This document shows positions 8,664 to 16,740 of a stretch of DNA of 64,000 bases, in pieces. The translations under genes were made by a program, and so were the position numbers. Under the pieces are notes generated by a model. It worked only from the letters and a program-made list of their open reading frames with translations. It was not told the origin of the DNA and did no database searches. The number at the start of each line of letters is the position of its first letter. Within the stretch, counting starts at the first letter, position 1. The stretch spans positions 235,563 through 299,562 of the forward strand of contig JADKIZ010000005.1 of the NCBI GenBank assembly GCA_016722445.1, written 5' to 3'. Source of the DNA: Flavobacteriales bacterium. Lineage in GTDB: Bacteria; Bacteroidota; Bacteroidia; Flavobacteriales_D; Sanyastnellaceae.

Positions 8664-9341
8664 ATGAATGAGATTGTCCTTAGACCACCGGTGAATCTGT
8701 CGGAAGACTGGATGATACTCGTTTTTCTATTTGCATTGGTTACCCTTGCATACACCCGTCGCTTCCATCCTGCGCGCATTGTTAGGTTATGGAACAGTAC
8801 GTGGAATGTTCGGATTCTCAGACAGGCCATTCGTGAAGAACCCAATACCCCAAGAGCGAATCTCCTTTTCAATATTTCATTCTTCCTGCTCACCGCTCTT
8901 GTGTTGTATATGGCTGTGAAATACCTGAAAGCCGGCCCCGCCGACATTCAAGGTTTTTTACTCTATCTGATGATCCTTGGTGGAGTTCTACTTGCTTACG
9001 CATTGAAAACTGCCGGAATCAGGGTTGTTCAACTGATGGCTGATGGTGATTTCGGGCTTGGCGAATACGAATACAACCTCTTTTTAATCAACCGTGTTAT
9101 CGGATTATTACTTTTTCCGATTGCCCTGTTTCTGGCTTACAGTCCTCTAAAAATCTCTGAACCCTTTGTCATTACTGCACTTGTGATCTTCGGGATCATG
9201 GTAGTTTACAGGATGTTACGTGGGTTGTTTAACGCTGCCGGATCAGGTGTTCCGGTTTTCTATATCTTTTTTTACATTTGCACCCTCGAAATTCTACCCC
9301 TCGTGGTGTGCATTAAGGCCTTGATGCTCACACAACACTAG
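8664..9341 (+). CDS. DUF4271 multi-pass membrane protein
   Basis: This 225-residue protein has about six hydrophobic segments (WMILVFLFALVTLAYT, ISFFLLTALVLYMAVKYL, GFLLYLMILGGVLLAYAL, VIGLLLFPIALFLAY, FVITALVIFGIMVVY and a last one near residue 200). The NLLFNISFF segment and the immediately downstream hemD match DUF4271, a Bacteroidota family of unknown function usually found just upstream of hemD. The next gene starts 35 bases later on the same strand, so the two are probably co-transcribed. Confidence 0.8.
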   Translation: MNEIVLRPPVNLSEDWMILVFLFALVTLAYTRRFHPARIVRLWNSTWNVRILRQAIREEPNTPRANLLFNISFFLLTALVLYMAVKYLKAGPADIQGFLLYLMILGGVLLAYALKTAGIRVVQLMADGDFGLGEYEYNLFLINRVIGLLLFPIALFLAYSPLKISEPFVITALVIFGIMVVYRMLRGLFNAAGSGVPVFYIFFYICTLEILPLVVCIKALMLTQH

Positions 9342-9376
9342 GACGAATTTCTTGTTTACCCGGATTAACCTACCTC

Positions 9377-10123
9377 ATGGCCGAAAAAATCAAGACGATA
9401 CTGATCACCCAGAATGACCCGGGTGCAGAGAAAAACCCATATGCTGAGTTGGCTAAAAAGCACAAACTCAAAATCGACTATCGTCCATTCATTCATGTTG
9501 AAGGTTTGGAGTCGCTGGAGTTTCGCCAACAGCGTGTGGATATACTTGAACACAGCGCTGTCATTTTTACCAGCCGCAACGCCGTGGATCATTATTTCCG
9601 CCTGGCGAAGGACATGAGACTTCCGATTCCGGAGACCATGAAATATTTCTGTATGTCGGAGGCCATTGCTTACTATTTGCAGAAATACATCCAATTCAGA
9701 AAACGGAAAATTTTCTTTGGTCATAGCACTTTTCAGGAACTGATGGAACCTATCAGAAAACACAAGACGGAAAAGTTTTTGCTCCCATGTTCTGATATTC
9801 TGAAACCTAGCATTCCAGAAACACTTGAGAAAGAAAAGATAGCCTTCTCTAAAGCCATCATGTACAAAACAGTTTGTAGTGACCTATCTGATCTTGCAGA
9901 TGTGAAATACGATATGCTGGTCTTCTTTTCGCCATCTGATATTGAATCATTGTTCAAGAATTTTCCGGACTTCAAGCAGAACAATACGCGTATTGCAGCA
10001 TTTGGTCAAACTACGGCAAAAGCAGTGGAAGATGCCAAGCTTCGGATAGATGTTATGGCACCTACACCTAAGGCCCCATCTATGAGTATGGCCATCGAGC
10101 AATATATTATTTCAATCAAGTAA
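9377..10123 (+). CDS. hemD: Uroporphyrinogen-III synthase
   Basis: This 248-residue protein has the two-lobed HemD layout. It opens with KTILITQNDPG, has FTSRNAVDHYF in the first lobe, and has DMLVFFSPSDIESL and RIAAFGQTTAKAVEDA in the second. HemD closes hydroxymethylbilane with inversion of ring D to give uroporphyrinogen III for heme and siroheme. Sequence identity across the family is low, but SRNAV, SPSDI/SxxG and GxTTAxA are the retained landmarks. The DUF4271 gene upstream supports the call. HemN, later in the same pathway, is encoded separately near 47 kb. Confidence 0.88.
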   Translation: MAEKIKTILITQNDPGAEKNPYAELAKKHKLKIDYRPFIHVEGLESLEFRQQRVDILEHSAVIFTSRNAVDHYFRLAKDMRLPIPETMKYFCMSEAIAYYLQKYIQFRKRKIFFGHSTFQELMEPIRKHKTEKFLLPCSDILKPSIPETLEKEKIAFSKAIMYKTVCSDLSDLADVKYDMLVFFSPSDIESLFKNFPDFKQNNTRIAAFGQTTAKAVEDAKLRIDVMAPTPKAPSMSMAIEQYIISIK

Positions 10124-10181
10124 TAAGATATTCCATTTTTTTGTGCATTGAACCGGCGCACTGGAGCGCCTCACTATACCT

Positions 10182-11279
10182 ATGCACAACGATCTGCTCT
10201 ATCAGATTGCTCTGACCCTCATTCCCGGTATCGGACCAGTAAAAGCCCGAACCCTTGTTGCCTATTGTGGTAATGCCGAATCCATCTTCCGTGAAAAAAA
10301 GGATCACCTGATCAAGATTCCTGAGATTGGCTTGTATGTAGCAAATCAATTGCGCAACAAAGAGGTATTCCAAAAAGCGGAAGAGGAGATAACATTTATA
10401 GCGAAAAATGACATTCAAACCTTTTTCATCACAGAAAAAAAATACCCTGAACGTCTCAAACAATGCGAAGACAGTCCTGTGCTGCTTTATGGCAAGGGAC
10501 GCATGGAAATGAATACACCTATTGTGGTGAGTATTGTAGGCACAAGAAACGCCACGACCTATGGCAAATCGATGTGCCAGGAAATCATTCAAGGCATCGC
10601 GCATTTGAATCCATTGGTGATAAGTGGCCTTGCATATGGTATTGATATCTGTGCGCATCGCAATGCAATAAGTGCGAAGCTCAGCACCATCGCTTGTGTA
10701 GCACATGGACTGGAAAAAATCTATCCACCAATGCATACCAGTGTAGCTTTAGAAATGATGAATCAAGGCGGATTGCTCACGGAATTCACGAGCCATACCC
10801 GGATGACACCAGAATTATTTCCCATGAGAAATCGCATCATCGCTGGATTGGCTGATTGTACTGTAGTTGTAGAAACAGATTCTAAAGGAGGTTCGATTAT
10901 CACTGCACAAATCGCGAATTCTTACGGAAGAGAAGTATTCGCCATTCCTGGAAGATGTCATGACAGGCACAGTACAGGGTGCAACCAACTGATCAAAAAA
11001 AATGTGGCTGCCATTTTAAACTGTCCTGAAGACTTGATTGAATACATGAATTGGAACGCTGAGAAAAAAAACCAGCCAAAACAATTGCCGCTATTTACCG
11101 AGTTGACTGAAGATGAAAATGCAGTGATTTCCATACTTCACAACGCAGGAAAAACAGATATTGATTTACTCAGTCACAACAGCGGAATCAGATTCACAAA
11201 ACTCTCCAACATATTGCTCGAATTGGAATTCAAAGGAGTTGTCAAATCACTTCCCGGTAAATTGTATGAATTGACATGA
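10182..11279 (+). CDS. dprA: DNA-processing protein DprA
   Basis: This 365-residue protein starts with a helix-hairpin-helix type N-terminus (IPGIGPVKARTLV). A Rossmann-like domain follows with VSIVGTRNATTYGK, ISGLAYGIDICAH, AHGLEKIYPP, LLTEF, FPMRNRIIAGL and GRCHDRHSTGCNQLI. It ends with a winged-helix C-terminus (about 300-365). DprA binds single-stranded DNA and loads RecA during natural transformation. The length and all main motifs are intact. It lies 58 bases after hemD on the same strand. Confidence 0.95.
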   Translation: MHNDLLYQIALTLIPGIGPVKARTLVAYCGNAESIFREKKDHLIKIPEIGLYVANQLRNKEVFQKAEEEITFIAKNDIQTFFITEKKYPERLKQCEDSPVLLYGKGRMEMNTPIVVSIVGTRNATTYGKSMCQEIIQGIAHLNPLVISGLAYGIDICAHRNAISAKLSTIACVAHGLEKIYPPMHTSVALEMMNQGGLLTEFTSHTRMTPELFPMRNRIIAGLADCTVVVETDSKGGSIITAQIANSYGREVFAIPGRCHDRHSTGCNQLIKKNVAAILNCPEDLIEYMNWNAEKKNQPKQLPLFTELTEDENAVISILHNAGKTDIDLLSHNSGIRFTKLSNILLELEFKGVVKSLPGKLYELT

Positions 11280-11660
11280 ACTCAAAATTGAGACACAAGA
11301 AAACAACACCTTCAACACCAAAGATGCGATGTGTCTACTTTTTCAATCAATAACACAAAAAAACCTCAAGGACGAAATCAATTGCATAATCTTGGTTTCA
11401 CACATTTACAAACACTTGATGGTATATTATTATTTAATTAAAATGTTTTAATTCAGATTCACCACGCGTGATTTGATATAACCTTTTCTGCCGGAATTTG
11501 TATAATGAAATTGAAGGTGTACCCTAACGAGCACCATCATTGTTTTGAACTGTTATTATTTGCGATAAAAATTTTGTGAATTAGCGGCAATCAGACAACA
11601 ATTGTGGTCTGATTGAAGTTATTGTTATGACTGTTTTATCCCTATTTATACCCTTCGACC
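11280..11660. other. Intergenic, AT-rich, with a perfect inverted repeat
   Basis: No gene is supported on either strand. The notable feature is a 9-bp perfect inverted repeat (11588-11596 and 11607-11615) whose centre ACAATTGT is itself palindromic. It lies about 45 bases before the small ORF at 11661 and could be an operator or a small hairpin. The rest is AT-rich and without clear promoter boxes. Confidence 0.5.
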
Positions 11661-11756
11661 ATGATTTTAAATTATCTCACAGCACTCGAAAACTGGTTTA
11701 ACAAGAGAATCGGTTGGTTTTTTACCAATGGATCAAAAACCAAAGAAGGAGAGTAA
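11661..11756 (+). CDS. Small protein, 31 residues, aromatic and amphipathic
   Basis: This short ORF encodes MILNYLTALENWFNKRIGWF followed by FTNG and a charged tail. It has an ATG start, a proper stop, and a terminator hairpin about 50 bases downstream on the same strand that no other gene needs. The residue pattern (LENWF, GWFFTNG) gives an amphipathic helix followed by an aromatic turn. I cannot name a family with certainty. The dedicated terminator and the non-random aromatic composition argue that it is a real gene. It may be a small membrane-associated protein. Confidence 0.5.
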   Translation: MILNYLTALENWFNKRIGWFFTNGSKTKEGE

Positions 11757-11803
11757 CTCCCTTCACAGGATAATGAAAAGAAATTGCGCTTCGGCGTTGA
11801 ATT

Positions 11804-11839
11804 GAAATGGCTTTTTACAGAAGCCATTTCGCTTTTTTT
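11804..11839 (+). terminator. Terminator after the small ORF
   Basis: GAAATGGCTT (11804-11813) pairs with AAGCCATTTC (11821-11830) and is followed by GC and seven T. It abuts the end of the convergent aldehyde dehydrogenase gene. Confidence 0.85.
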
Positions 11840-13287
11840 CACGGAGTGAAATCGATGCAAACGTTTTGGGCTTCTGTGAAAAATCGCAGTGCTTCCCAAC
11901 CACCTTCCCTTCCCACACCAGAATTTTTCACACCACCAAAAGGTGTTCTGAGGTCTCGCATCAACCATGTATTTACCCAAACGATTCCACTTTCAATTTT
12001 AGAAGCAAAACGATGAGCTCGATTCAGGTCTGAAGTCCACAATGACGCAGCTAGACCGTATTCGGTCGCATTAGCGAGTTGCAAAGCTTCTTCTTCCGTA
12101 TCAAAAACCTGAATCGTAACAACCGGACCAAATATTTCTTCGCGATTTGTGCGGCATTCAGGACCAAGTCCTTCAATCACGGTTGGTTTGATGTAGTAAC
12201 CATTGTTTAATTCCCCGCCGGGATAACATCTCTCACCGCCACAGAGAATTTTTCCCCCTTCTTGCTTTGCCAATTCAATGTAAGAAAGGATTTTATTCAT
12301 GTGTGCTTCGCTTACCACAGCACCTGTTTTGGTTTCATCATCAAGTGGATCGCCGATCTTCATATTTTGCACTTTCTCTACAAATGCTTCTTTGAATTTT
12401 TCATAGATCGGTCTTTCGATGATGATCCTTGAACCACAAAGGCATATTTGACCTTGATTGGTGAACGATGACCGCAAAGTTTGGCGTAGCATCTTTTCAA
12501 AATCACAGTCGGCGAAGATGACGTTTGGATTTTTTCCGCCAAGTTCAAGTGATAGTTTTTTGAATTCTGGGGCGGCTTTGGCGGCGATTCTTGCGCCGGT
12601 TGCCGTGCCACCGGTAAAAGAAATGGCTTTCACTCCAGCATGAGTAATGATTGCTTCTCCGGCAGAAGGGCCATAGCCATGGACAATGTTTAGGACACCA
12701 GCTGGCAAGCCTGCTTCTATGCACAATTCGGAAAATAGAAATGCACTCATCGGGGTGATTTCAGATGGTTTGGCTACTACGCAATTTCCAGCTGCAATGG
12801 CTGGGGCAATTTTCCAGGTAAACAAATACAATGGGAGGTTCCAAGGAGAAATGCAACCGACCACACCAATGGGCTTGCGATTCGTGTAATTGATACCTGA
12901 ATTCTCCATGATGTGGGCTTCAGAAGACCAATGAAGTATGGCGGTTCCAAAGAATCGTATGTTGTCTTCAGCCCGTGGAATATCCATGACACGTGCCAAT
13001 GACAGTGGTTTGCCATTGTCGATACTTTCAGCGCGGGCTAAGGCTTCTGCATTTTTTGCAATTAAATCGGCGATACGAACCATGATGGCAGATCTTGCCG
13101 CAGCAGGAGTGCTGCTCCATGATGGAAATGCCATTTTTGCGGCATTTACCGCAGCATCCACATCATTCTGATTGCTGTCTGGTATGAGTGAATATGCGAT
13201 TCCTCTCGACGGGTCGATATTCTCAAAAAAAATCCCGTTTTGAGGCTCCACCAAAGCGCCTCCGATGTAATTGAGTATTTTTTTCAC
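11839..13287 (-). CDS. Aldehyde dehydrogenase, aminomuconate/hydroxymuconate semialdehyde type
   Basis: This 482-residue protein has the full ALDH set: SPWNLPLYLFTWKIAPA, FTGGTATGARI for the cofactor fold, LELGGKNPNVIF with the general-base Glu, GQICLCGSRI with the catalytic Cys, and EEIFGPVVT. The C-terminal NTWLMRDLRTPFGGVKNSG and GWEALRFFTEAQNVCI resemble 2-aminomuconate or 2-hydroxymuconate semialdehyde dehydrogenases, which oxidise ring-cleavage aldehydes with NAD, for example in kynurenine catabolism. No other gene of such a pathway is in view, so the substrate is inferred. The start codon is GTG at 13287, with a TAATTTCG box 18 bases upstream. The 3' end abuts a convergent terminator. 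Confidence 0.9.
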   Translation of the reverse strand: MKKILNYIGGALVEPQNGIFFENIDPSRGIAYSLIPDSNQNDVDAAVNAAKMAFPSWSSTPAAARSAIMVRIADLIAKNAEALARAESIDNGKPLSLARVMDIPRAEDNIRFFGTAILHWSSEAHIMENSGINYTNRKPIGVVGCISPWNLPLYLFTWKIAPAIAAGNCVVAKPSEITPMSAFLFSELCIEAGLPAGVLNIVHGYGPSAGEAIITHAGVKAISFTGGTATGARIAAKAAPEFKKLSLELGGKNPNVIFADCDFEKMLRQTLRSSFTNQGQICLCGSRIIIERPIYEKFKEAFVEKVQNMKIGDPLDDETKTGAVVSEAHMNKILSYIELAKQEGGKILCGGERCYPGGELNNGYYIKPTVIEGLGPECRTNREEIFGPVVTIQVFDTEEEALQLANATEYGLAASLWTSDLNRAHRFASKIESGIVWVNTWLMRDLRTPFGGVKNSGVGREGGWEALRFFTEAQNVCIDFTP

Positions 13288-13304
13288 AGTGCTGAAATGT
13301 TACG

Positions 13305-13312
13305 CGAAATTA
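13305..13312 (-). promoter_or_regulatory. -7 box (TAATTTCG) for the aldehyde dehydrogenase gene
   Basis: The minus strand reads TAATTTCG, one base off TAnnTTTG, 18 bases before the GTG start at 13287. Confidence 0.4.
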
Positions 13313-13584
13313 ATGTGCGCGCATGCGGATACGCCCGTTGATGTTAAAAGTGATGGGATTCAGTGATTTCCATTCAAGTCGTTCGCATTTGACAGATTTG
13401 TGCCATGATGTAACCTTTTCTACAAATCACAGTTTTACGCCATGAGTTTCACTGGGTGAATTCAGACAAGAAATCCAATACCAACTGTTGGACTCAAAAC
13501 GCTCAAACATTGACTCAGCTTGGTATGATTGACATTTCTCCTGATTGCGAAACATGTCAAAAGAGGTCCTGCAACTGAAAAGAC

Positions 13585-13614
13585 TTGTAAGATTGAAAAG
13601 CCTGATTAAATTTG
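13585..13614 (+). promoter_or_regulatory. Promoter TTG-N19-TAAATTTG for tRNA-Gln
   Basis: TTG at 13585-13587 and an exact -7 box TAAATTTG at 13607-13614 are 19 bases apart. The mature tRNA begins 25 bases later. Confidence 0.7.
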
Positions 13615-13638
13615 CACCCGCTTTAAAAGAAAAGCCAT

Positions 13639-13709
13639 TGCCCGATAGTATAATGGTAGTACAACTGTTTTTGGTTCAGTTTGTCTAGGTTCGAATCCTG
13701 GTCGGGCAA
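13639..13709 (+). tRNA. tRNA-Gln (anticodon TTG)
   Basis: The cloverleaf has a 7-bp acceptor stem TGCCCGA/TCGGGCA, a D arm with AATGGTA, an anticodon arm with loop TTTTGGT (anticodon TTG), a T arm CTAGG-TTCGAAT-CCTGG and an A discriminator. The closing pair of the anticodon stem is a T-T mismatch. CCA is not encoded. A promoter lies before it and a terminator after it. Confidence 0.93.
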
Positions 13710-13713
13710 CACA

Positions 13714-13746
13714 ACAACCCTGAGAAGTATTTCTCGGGGTTTTTTG
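13714..13746 (+). terminator. Terminator of tRNA-Gln
   Basis: AACCCTGAGAA pairs with TTCTCGGGGTT (one G-T pair) around a 4-base loop and is followed by six T. It ends just before the convergent glucosaminidase gene. Confidence 0.88.
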
Positions 13747-13749
13747 TTC

Positions 13750-14748
13750 CTAGGATCTACGCAATTGAAGGGTAGCTCCTGACTTTGGCTCCTGACCTTC
13801 GCCAAGATGATTGTATTTGCGCAATTTTTTCAGTTTCACACCAAATTTCTGAGAGACATCTCTTAGACTTTCACCTTTGGTGAGAACGTATTTATCCGTA
13901 GTGCATCTATTTCGTTTTGGCTGCAGATAAATCACTTCGCCCGCTTTGATTTTTTCGTTTTCACCAAGATCATTGAATTTTCTGATGATCCAAGCATTGA
14001 GATCGAAGTCGGCAGCGATGGATTCCTGCGTATCACCCTCTTTTGCGATGACGTATTTTATTCTGTTGTCACTGATGAGTACTTCATGTTGATGGCTGAT
14101 GTTGATCTCTGCCCTTTCATCATGTTTGTCTTTGGAAGACTTGTGCTTAGCAGGTTTAGGATCTTTTACCTGAACAGTAGCAGGTGTAGATTCCACGCCT
14201 GATGATCTCGTTGGAATTTTGTTTTTGCGGATAAATTCGAGTCCCTGTTCGTCGAACTCATGTAGTTTGAATTCTTCAATGATGCCAATGAGCAGTTGGG
14301 GATATTTAGGATTGGTAGCATAGCCGCACTCACGCAATCCCTTCGCCCAGCTTTTGTAGTCGTCGGTATCAAGTTTAAAGAGAGACTCGTAGCGTTTTCT
14401 TTGCAGGAAGGCAGAATGATCTTCGTAAGAATCGCGTGCATTATCGTATTGACGAAAACATTCACCTTTGGTCTCGTCATCTTCGTAAATGCGATCTCCT
14501 GTCCAATCGTTATGACATTTAATTCCAAAATGGTTGTTGCCTTCACGCGCAAGTCGGCTGTTTCCATCTCCGCTTTCCAAAATACCCTGTGCCAATGTGA
14601 TGCTTGCAGGAATTTTGTGCATCACCATCTGATAGATGGCTTCATCTTTCCACATGTTGATGTAGTCATTCCTAGAGAATGCCTTGTCGTCTGCCGACAA
14701 GCGTACAGAACAAATTGTGATGATGGTGAAAAGGATGAAACGATACAT
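13750..14748 (-). CDS. Secreted glucosaminidase-domain muramidase with two LysM domains
   Basis: This 332-residue protein has a signal peptide (FILFTIITICSVRLSA). A FlgJ/LytG-type glucosaminidase domain follows (about 35-170) with ASITLAQGILESGDG holding the likely catalytic Glu, then GNNHFGIKCH and FRQYDNARDSYEDHSAFL. A basic linker leads to two LysM repeats (about 225-275 and 285-332; YVIAKEGDTQESIA, YVLTKGESLRDVS). Such enzymes cut the glycan strand of peptidoglycan and use LysM to hold it. A TATTTTTG box lies upstream. The length and domain order are normal for Bacteroidota. Confidence 0.92.
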   Translation of the reverse strand: MYRFILFTIITICSVRLSADDKAFSRNDYINMWKDEAIYQMVMHKIPASITLAQGILESGDGNSRLAREGNNHFGIKCHNDWTGDRIYEDDETKGECFRQYDNARDSYEDHSAFLQRKRYESLFKLDTDDYKSWAKGLRECGYATNPKYPQLLIGIIEEFKLHEFDEQGLEFIRKNKIPTRSSGVESTPATVQVKDPKPAKHKSSKDKHDERAEINISHQHEVLISDNRIKYVIAKEGDTQESIAADFDLNAWIIRKFNDLGENEKIKAGEVIYLQPKRNRCTTDKYVLTKGESLRDVSQKFGVKLKKLRKYNHLGEGQEPKSGATLQLRRS

Positions 14749-14773
14749 GATTCGGAATAAAAACGATGAATAG

Positions 14774-14781
14774 CAAAAATA
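14774..14781 (-). promoter_or_regulatory. -7 box (TATTTTTG) for the LysM glucosaminidase gene
   Basis: The minus strand reads TATTTTTG, an exact TAnnTTTG match, 25 bases before the ATG at 14748. Confidence 0.5.
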
Positions 14782-14853
14782 TTTTCAACGTTTGAACTCC
14801 TATGAGGGTATCTATATCAATGCAAACAATGCGCTGTTGATGCAGAGCGAGGA

Positions 14854-15408
14854 TTACTCATCGAAATTTTGCTCTCTTTTGAGTGTGCCTTCCAAATTGT
14901 ACGAGGTCCACACACCAGACTTTTTACCCTCTTTGTACATCCCTCTTGTATTCAATTGACCATTTTGATAATAGGTGAACCACTCCCCTTCTTCGAGACC
15001 GTTGATGTATTGTCCGGAGATATGAAGCTGACCGTTTTCAAACCAAGTTTTATAGATGCCTTCGTATTTGCCATCGCGGAATGTATTCAAGCTCCAAGGT
15101 TTTCCATCCTCATAATAACACCATGATTCGCCCTGCAGAATTTCTTGCTCAAAGTGTTTATGGATTTTCGGTTGACCGTTTGGGTGAAATTCCACCTCAG
15201 CCACTTTTTCACCTGTTGTGTTGTCCTTAAAACGAGAAACGTGGTGCGTTCCATCGGCATGTTTCAGAATGACTTCTTCTGTGGTGTTTGGTAATGAAAA
15301 AGAAATTTTACCTGGTTGTGCATTCAGAGGCGCGGGTTTTTCATTGCATGCAGCTAAGATTAAAACCAAACACGATTGGATCAACAAAAACTTTATTCCT
15401 GATTTCAT
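14854..15408 (-). CDS. MORN-repeat (YwqK-like) lipoprotein
   Basis: This 184-residue protein begins with a lipoprotein signal ending LILAAC, so Cys20 is probably lipidated. The mature part carries four or five MORN/YwqK-type repeats (HPNGQPKIHKHF, YEDGKPWSLNTFRDGKYEG, FENGQLHISGQYINGLEEG, YQNGQLNTRGMYKEGKKSG). Databases often label these toxin-antitoxin YwqK antitoxin, but no toxin is nearby and the family is abundant in Bacteroidota as envelope proteins, so I do not adopt that role. Its ATG overlaps the stop of the polyprenyl synthase gene by four bases (ATGA), which implies coupled translation. Confidence 0.85.
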   Translation of the reverse strand: MKSGIKFLLIQSCLVLILAACNEKPAPLNAQPGKISFSLPNTTEEVILKHADGTHHVSRFKDNTTGEKVAEVEFHPNGQPKIHKHFEQEILQGESWCYYEDGKPWSLNTFRDGKYEGIYKTWFENGQLHISGQYINGLEEGEWFTYYQNGQLNTRGMYKEGKKSGVWTSYNLEGTLKREQNFDE

Positions 15409-16379
15409 TTCTTTCGATTGATGGTAAAATGGACTAAGTCGCTCAATGAGTTCCTGATATCACTTTCCGGAAAGGTATTGAGAATTGACATAGCATCATC
15501 ACGAAATTGATTCATTTTGTCTCTTGCGTAATCAATGCCGCCCACTTCCATCACCTTCTGTACAAGTTCGTTTACCTTGGCTTTATCGGTGTTGTGGCGC
15601 TTCACAATATTCACCAGTTTTTTCCGGTCTGAGCTGTCGCATTTCATCAAAGTGTAGATAAGAGGAAGCGTCATTTTTCTTTCTTGAATATCGATTCCAA
15701 CAGGTTTCCCGATCATCTCGCCGAACCCGTAATCCAGCAGATCATCTTTGATTTGAAATGCCAGACCAATGTACAGTCCGAATTGATACATTTTTTCCTG
15801 TTGCTCTAGATTACCGCCACCTGCATGCGCGCCGCTTCTGCAGCAAGCGGCAATGAGTGACGCTGTTTTCTGTCGGATGATATTGTAATAGACCTCTTCA
15901 GTAATGTTAAGTAGCCGTGATTTCTCCTGTTGAAGCAATTCCCCTTCACTCATTTCTTTTACTGCCTGGGAAACAATTCTGAGCAATTCGAACTGGTTAT
16001 TTTCTACACTGAGAAGTAAACCACGTGAGAGCAAATAATCACCAACGAGGACGGCAATTTTATTCTTCCAAAGTGCGTTGATGGAGAAAAATCCACGACG
16101 CAAATTGGCGGTATCCACCACATCATCGTGGACGAGTGTAGCGGTATGCAATAATTCGATGAGGGAGGCTGCCGTGTAGGTAGCTGGAGTAATATCACCG
16201 CACAGTTTGCTCGACAAAAAGACGAACATTGGGCGCATTTGTTTGCCCTTTCTTTTGATGATGTAGTGGGTGATTTTGTCCAGCAAAACCGTATCGCTTT
16301 TCATGGCAGATTTGAAATAGCGCTCAAACTCATCCATTTCTGCCGCAATCGGTCGCTGTATTTTGTCGAGGGTATCCAA
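15405..16379 (-). CDS. ispB: Polyprenyl (octaprenyl-type) diphosphate synthase
   Basis: This 324-residue trans-isoprenyl diphosphate synthase has both aspartate-rich motifs, HDDVVD in ELLHTATLVHDDVVDTA and KDDLLD in GLAFQIKDDLLDYG, plus GKQMRPMFVFLSS and VGDYLLSRGLLLS. Such enzymes extend farnesyl diphosphate with isopentenyl diphosphate to make the side chain of menaquinone. The reading starts with TTG (MDTLDKIQRPIAAEM), which gives the usual family N-terminus. A TACATTTG box sits only 8 bases before it, so the leader is very short or absent. It overlaps the MORN lipoprotein gene. Confidence 0.92.
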   Translation of the reverse strand: MDTLDKIQRPIAAEMDEFERYFKSAMKSDTVLLDKITHYIIKRKGKQMRPMFVFLSSKLCGDITPATYTAASLIELLHTATLVHDDVVDTANLRRGFFSINALWKNKIAVLVGDYLLSRGLLLSVENNQFELLRIVSQAVKEMSEGELLQQEKSRLLNITEEVYYNIIRQKTASLIAACCRSGAHAGGGNLEQQEKMYQFGLYIGLAFQIKDDLLDYGFGEMIGKPVGIDIQERKMTLPLIYTLMKCDSSDRKKLVNIVKRHNTDKAKVNELVQKVMEVGGIDYARDKMNQFRDDAMSILNTFPESDIRNSLSDLVHFTINRKK

Positions 16380-16387
16380 CAGGGCGT

Positions 16388-16395
16388 CAAATGTA
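16388..16395 (-). promoter_or_regulatory. -7 box (TACATTTG) for the polyprenyl synthase gene
   Basis: The minus strand reads TACATTTG, an exact TAnnTTTG match, 8 bases before the TTG start at 16379. Confidence 0.5.
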
Positions 16396-16431
16396 GTGCG
16401 GCACGTTCATCGTAAAAAACAACATGAATAT

Positions 16432-16592
16432 GTTTAACCCAGATCATGTCATCAAAATCTGTTACAACAATAAAAGCCGTGGATGACGAGCAAAATTCTC
16501 GATTCCTATTCTTCCTAATCAGATTATCCGGTATTCAAAAGGTAAATCTTGTGTGATTGTCGATCCTTTTATCACTTCACTGCATCATGACG
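16432..16592 (+). repeat. Diverged fold-back element, copy B
   Basis: This intergenic stretch aligns along its length with the element at 20815-20997. Shared landmarks in the same order are TTTAACCC, ATCATG, AAATCT-TTACA, GATGACG, TCGATT, TTCAAA, AAATCTTG, CCTTTT, CACTTC and ACTGCAT. The terminal arms are less complete than in the other copy. It lies about 150 bases before a T9SS cargo gene. The rest of 16380-16740 holds only a weak TATCTTCG box near 16703. Confidence 0.5.
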
Positions 16593-16740
16593 ACGGGAAT
16601 AGCCAGTCTGGATAAAAAAATATCAACGTTACAGGTCTCAAAACATGTCATTCTGTAACTGTTAAATGCCCCATTAAAACAAGGCTTTAACCAGATTTTC
16701 ATTATCTTCGCGGGCTTTTTTTGATGAAAACACTATATTT

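Larger units (their letters stand above)
13288..13638. other. Intergenic: divergent promoters only
   Basis: I see no coding region here. It holds the -7 box of the aldehyde dehydrogenase gene at its left edge and the tRNA-Gln promoter at its right edge, with unremarkable sequence between. Confidence 0.5.

Noticed and set aside
11839..13287. Tryptophan/kynurenine catabolic cluster
   Set aside because: Only the aldehyde dehydrogenase is present. None of the kynureninase, hydroxyanthranilate dioxygenase or decarboxylase genes is in the window.
14854..15408. Toxin-antitoxin system based on the YwqK-type MORN protein
   Set aside because: It has a lipoprotein signal and no toxin gene beside it. 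The antitoxin label is a database habit for this repeat family.
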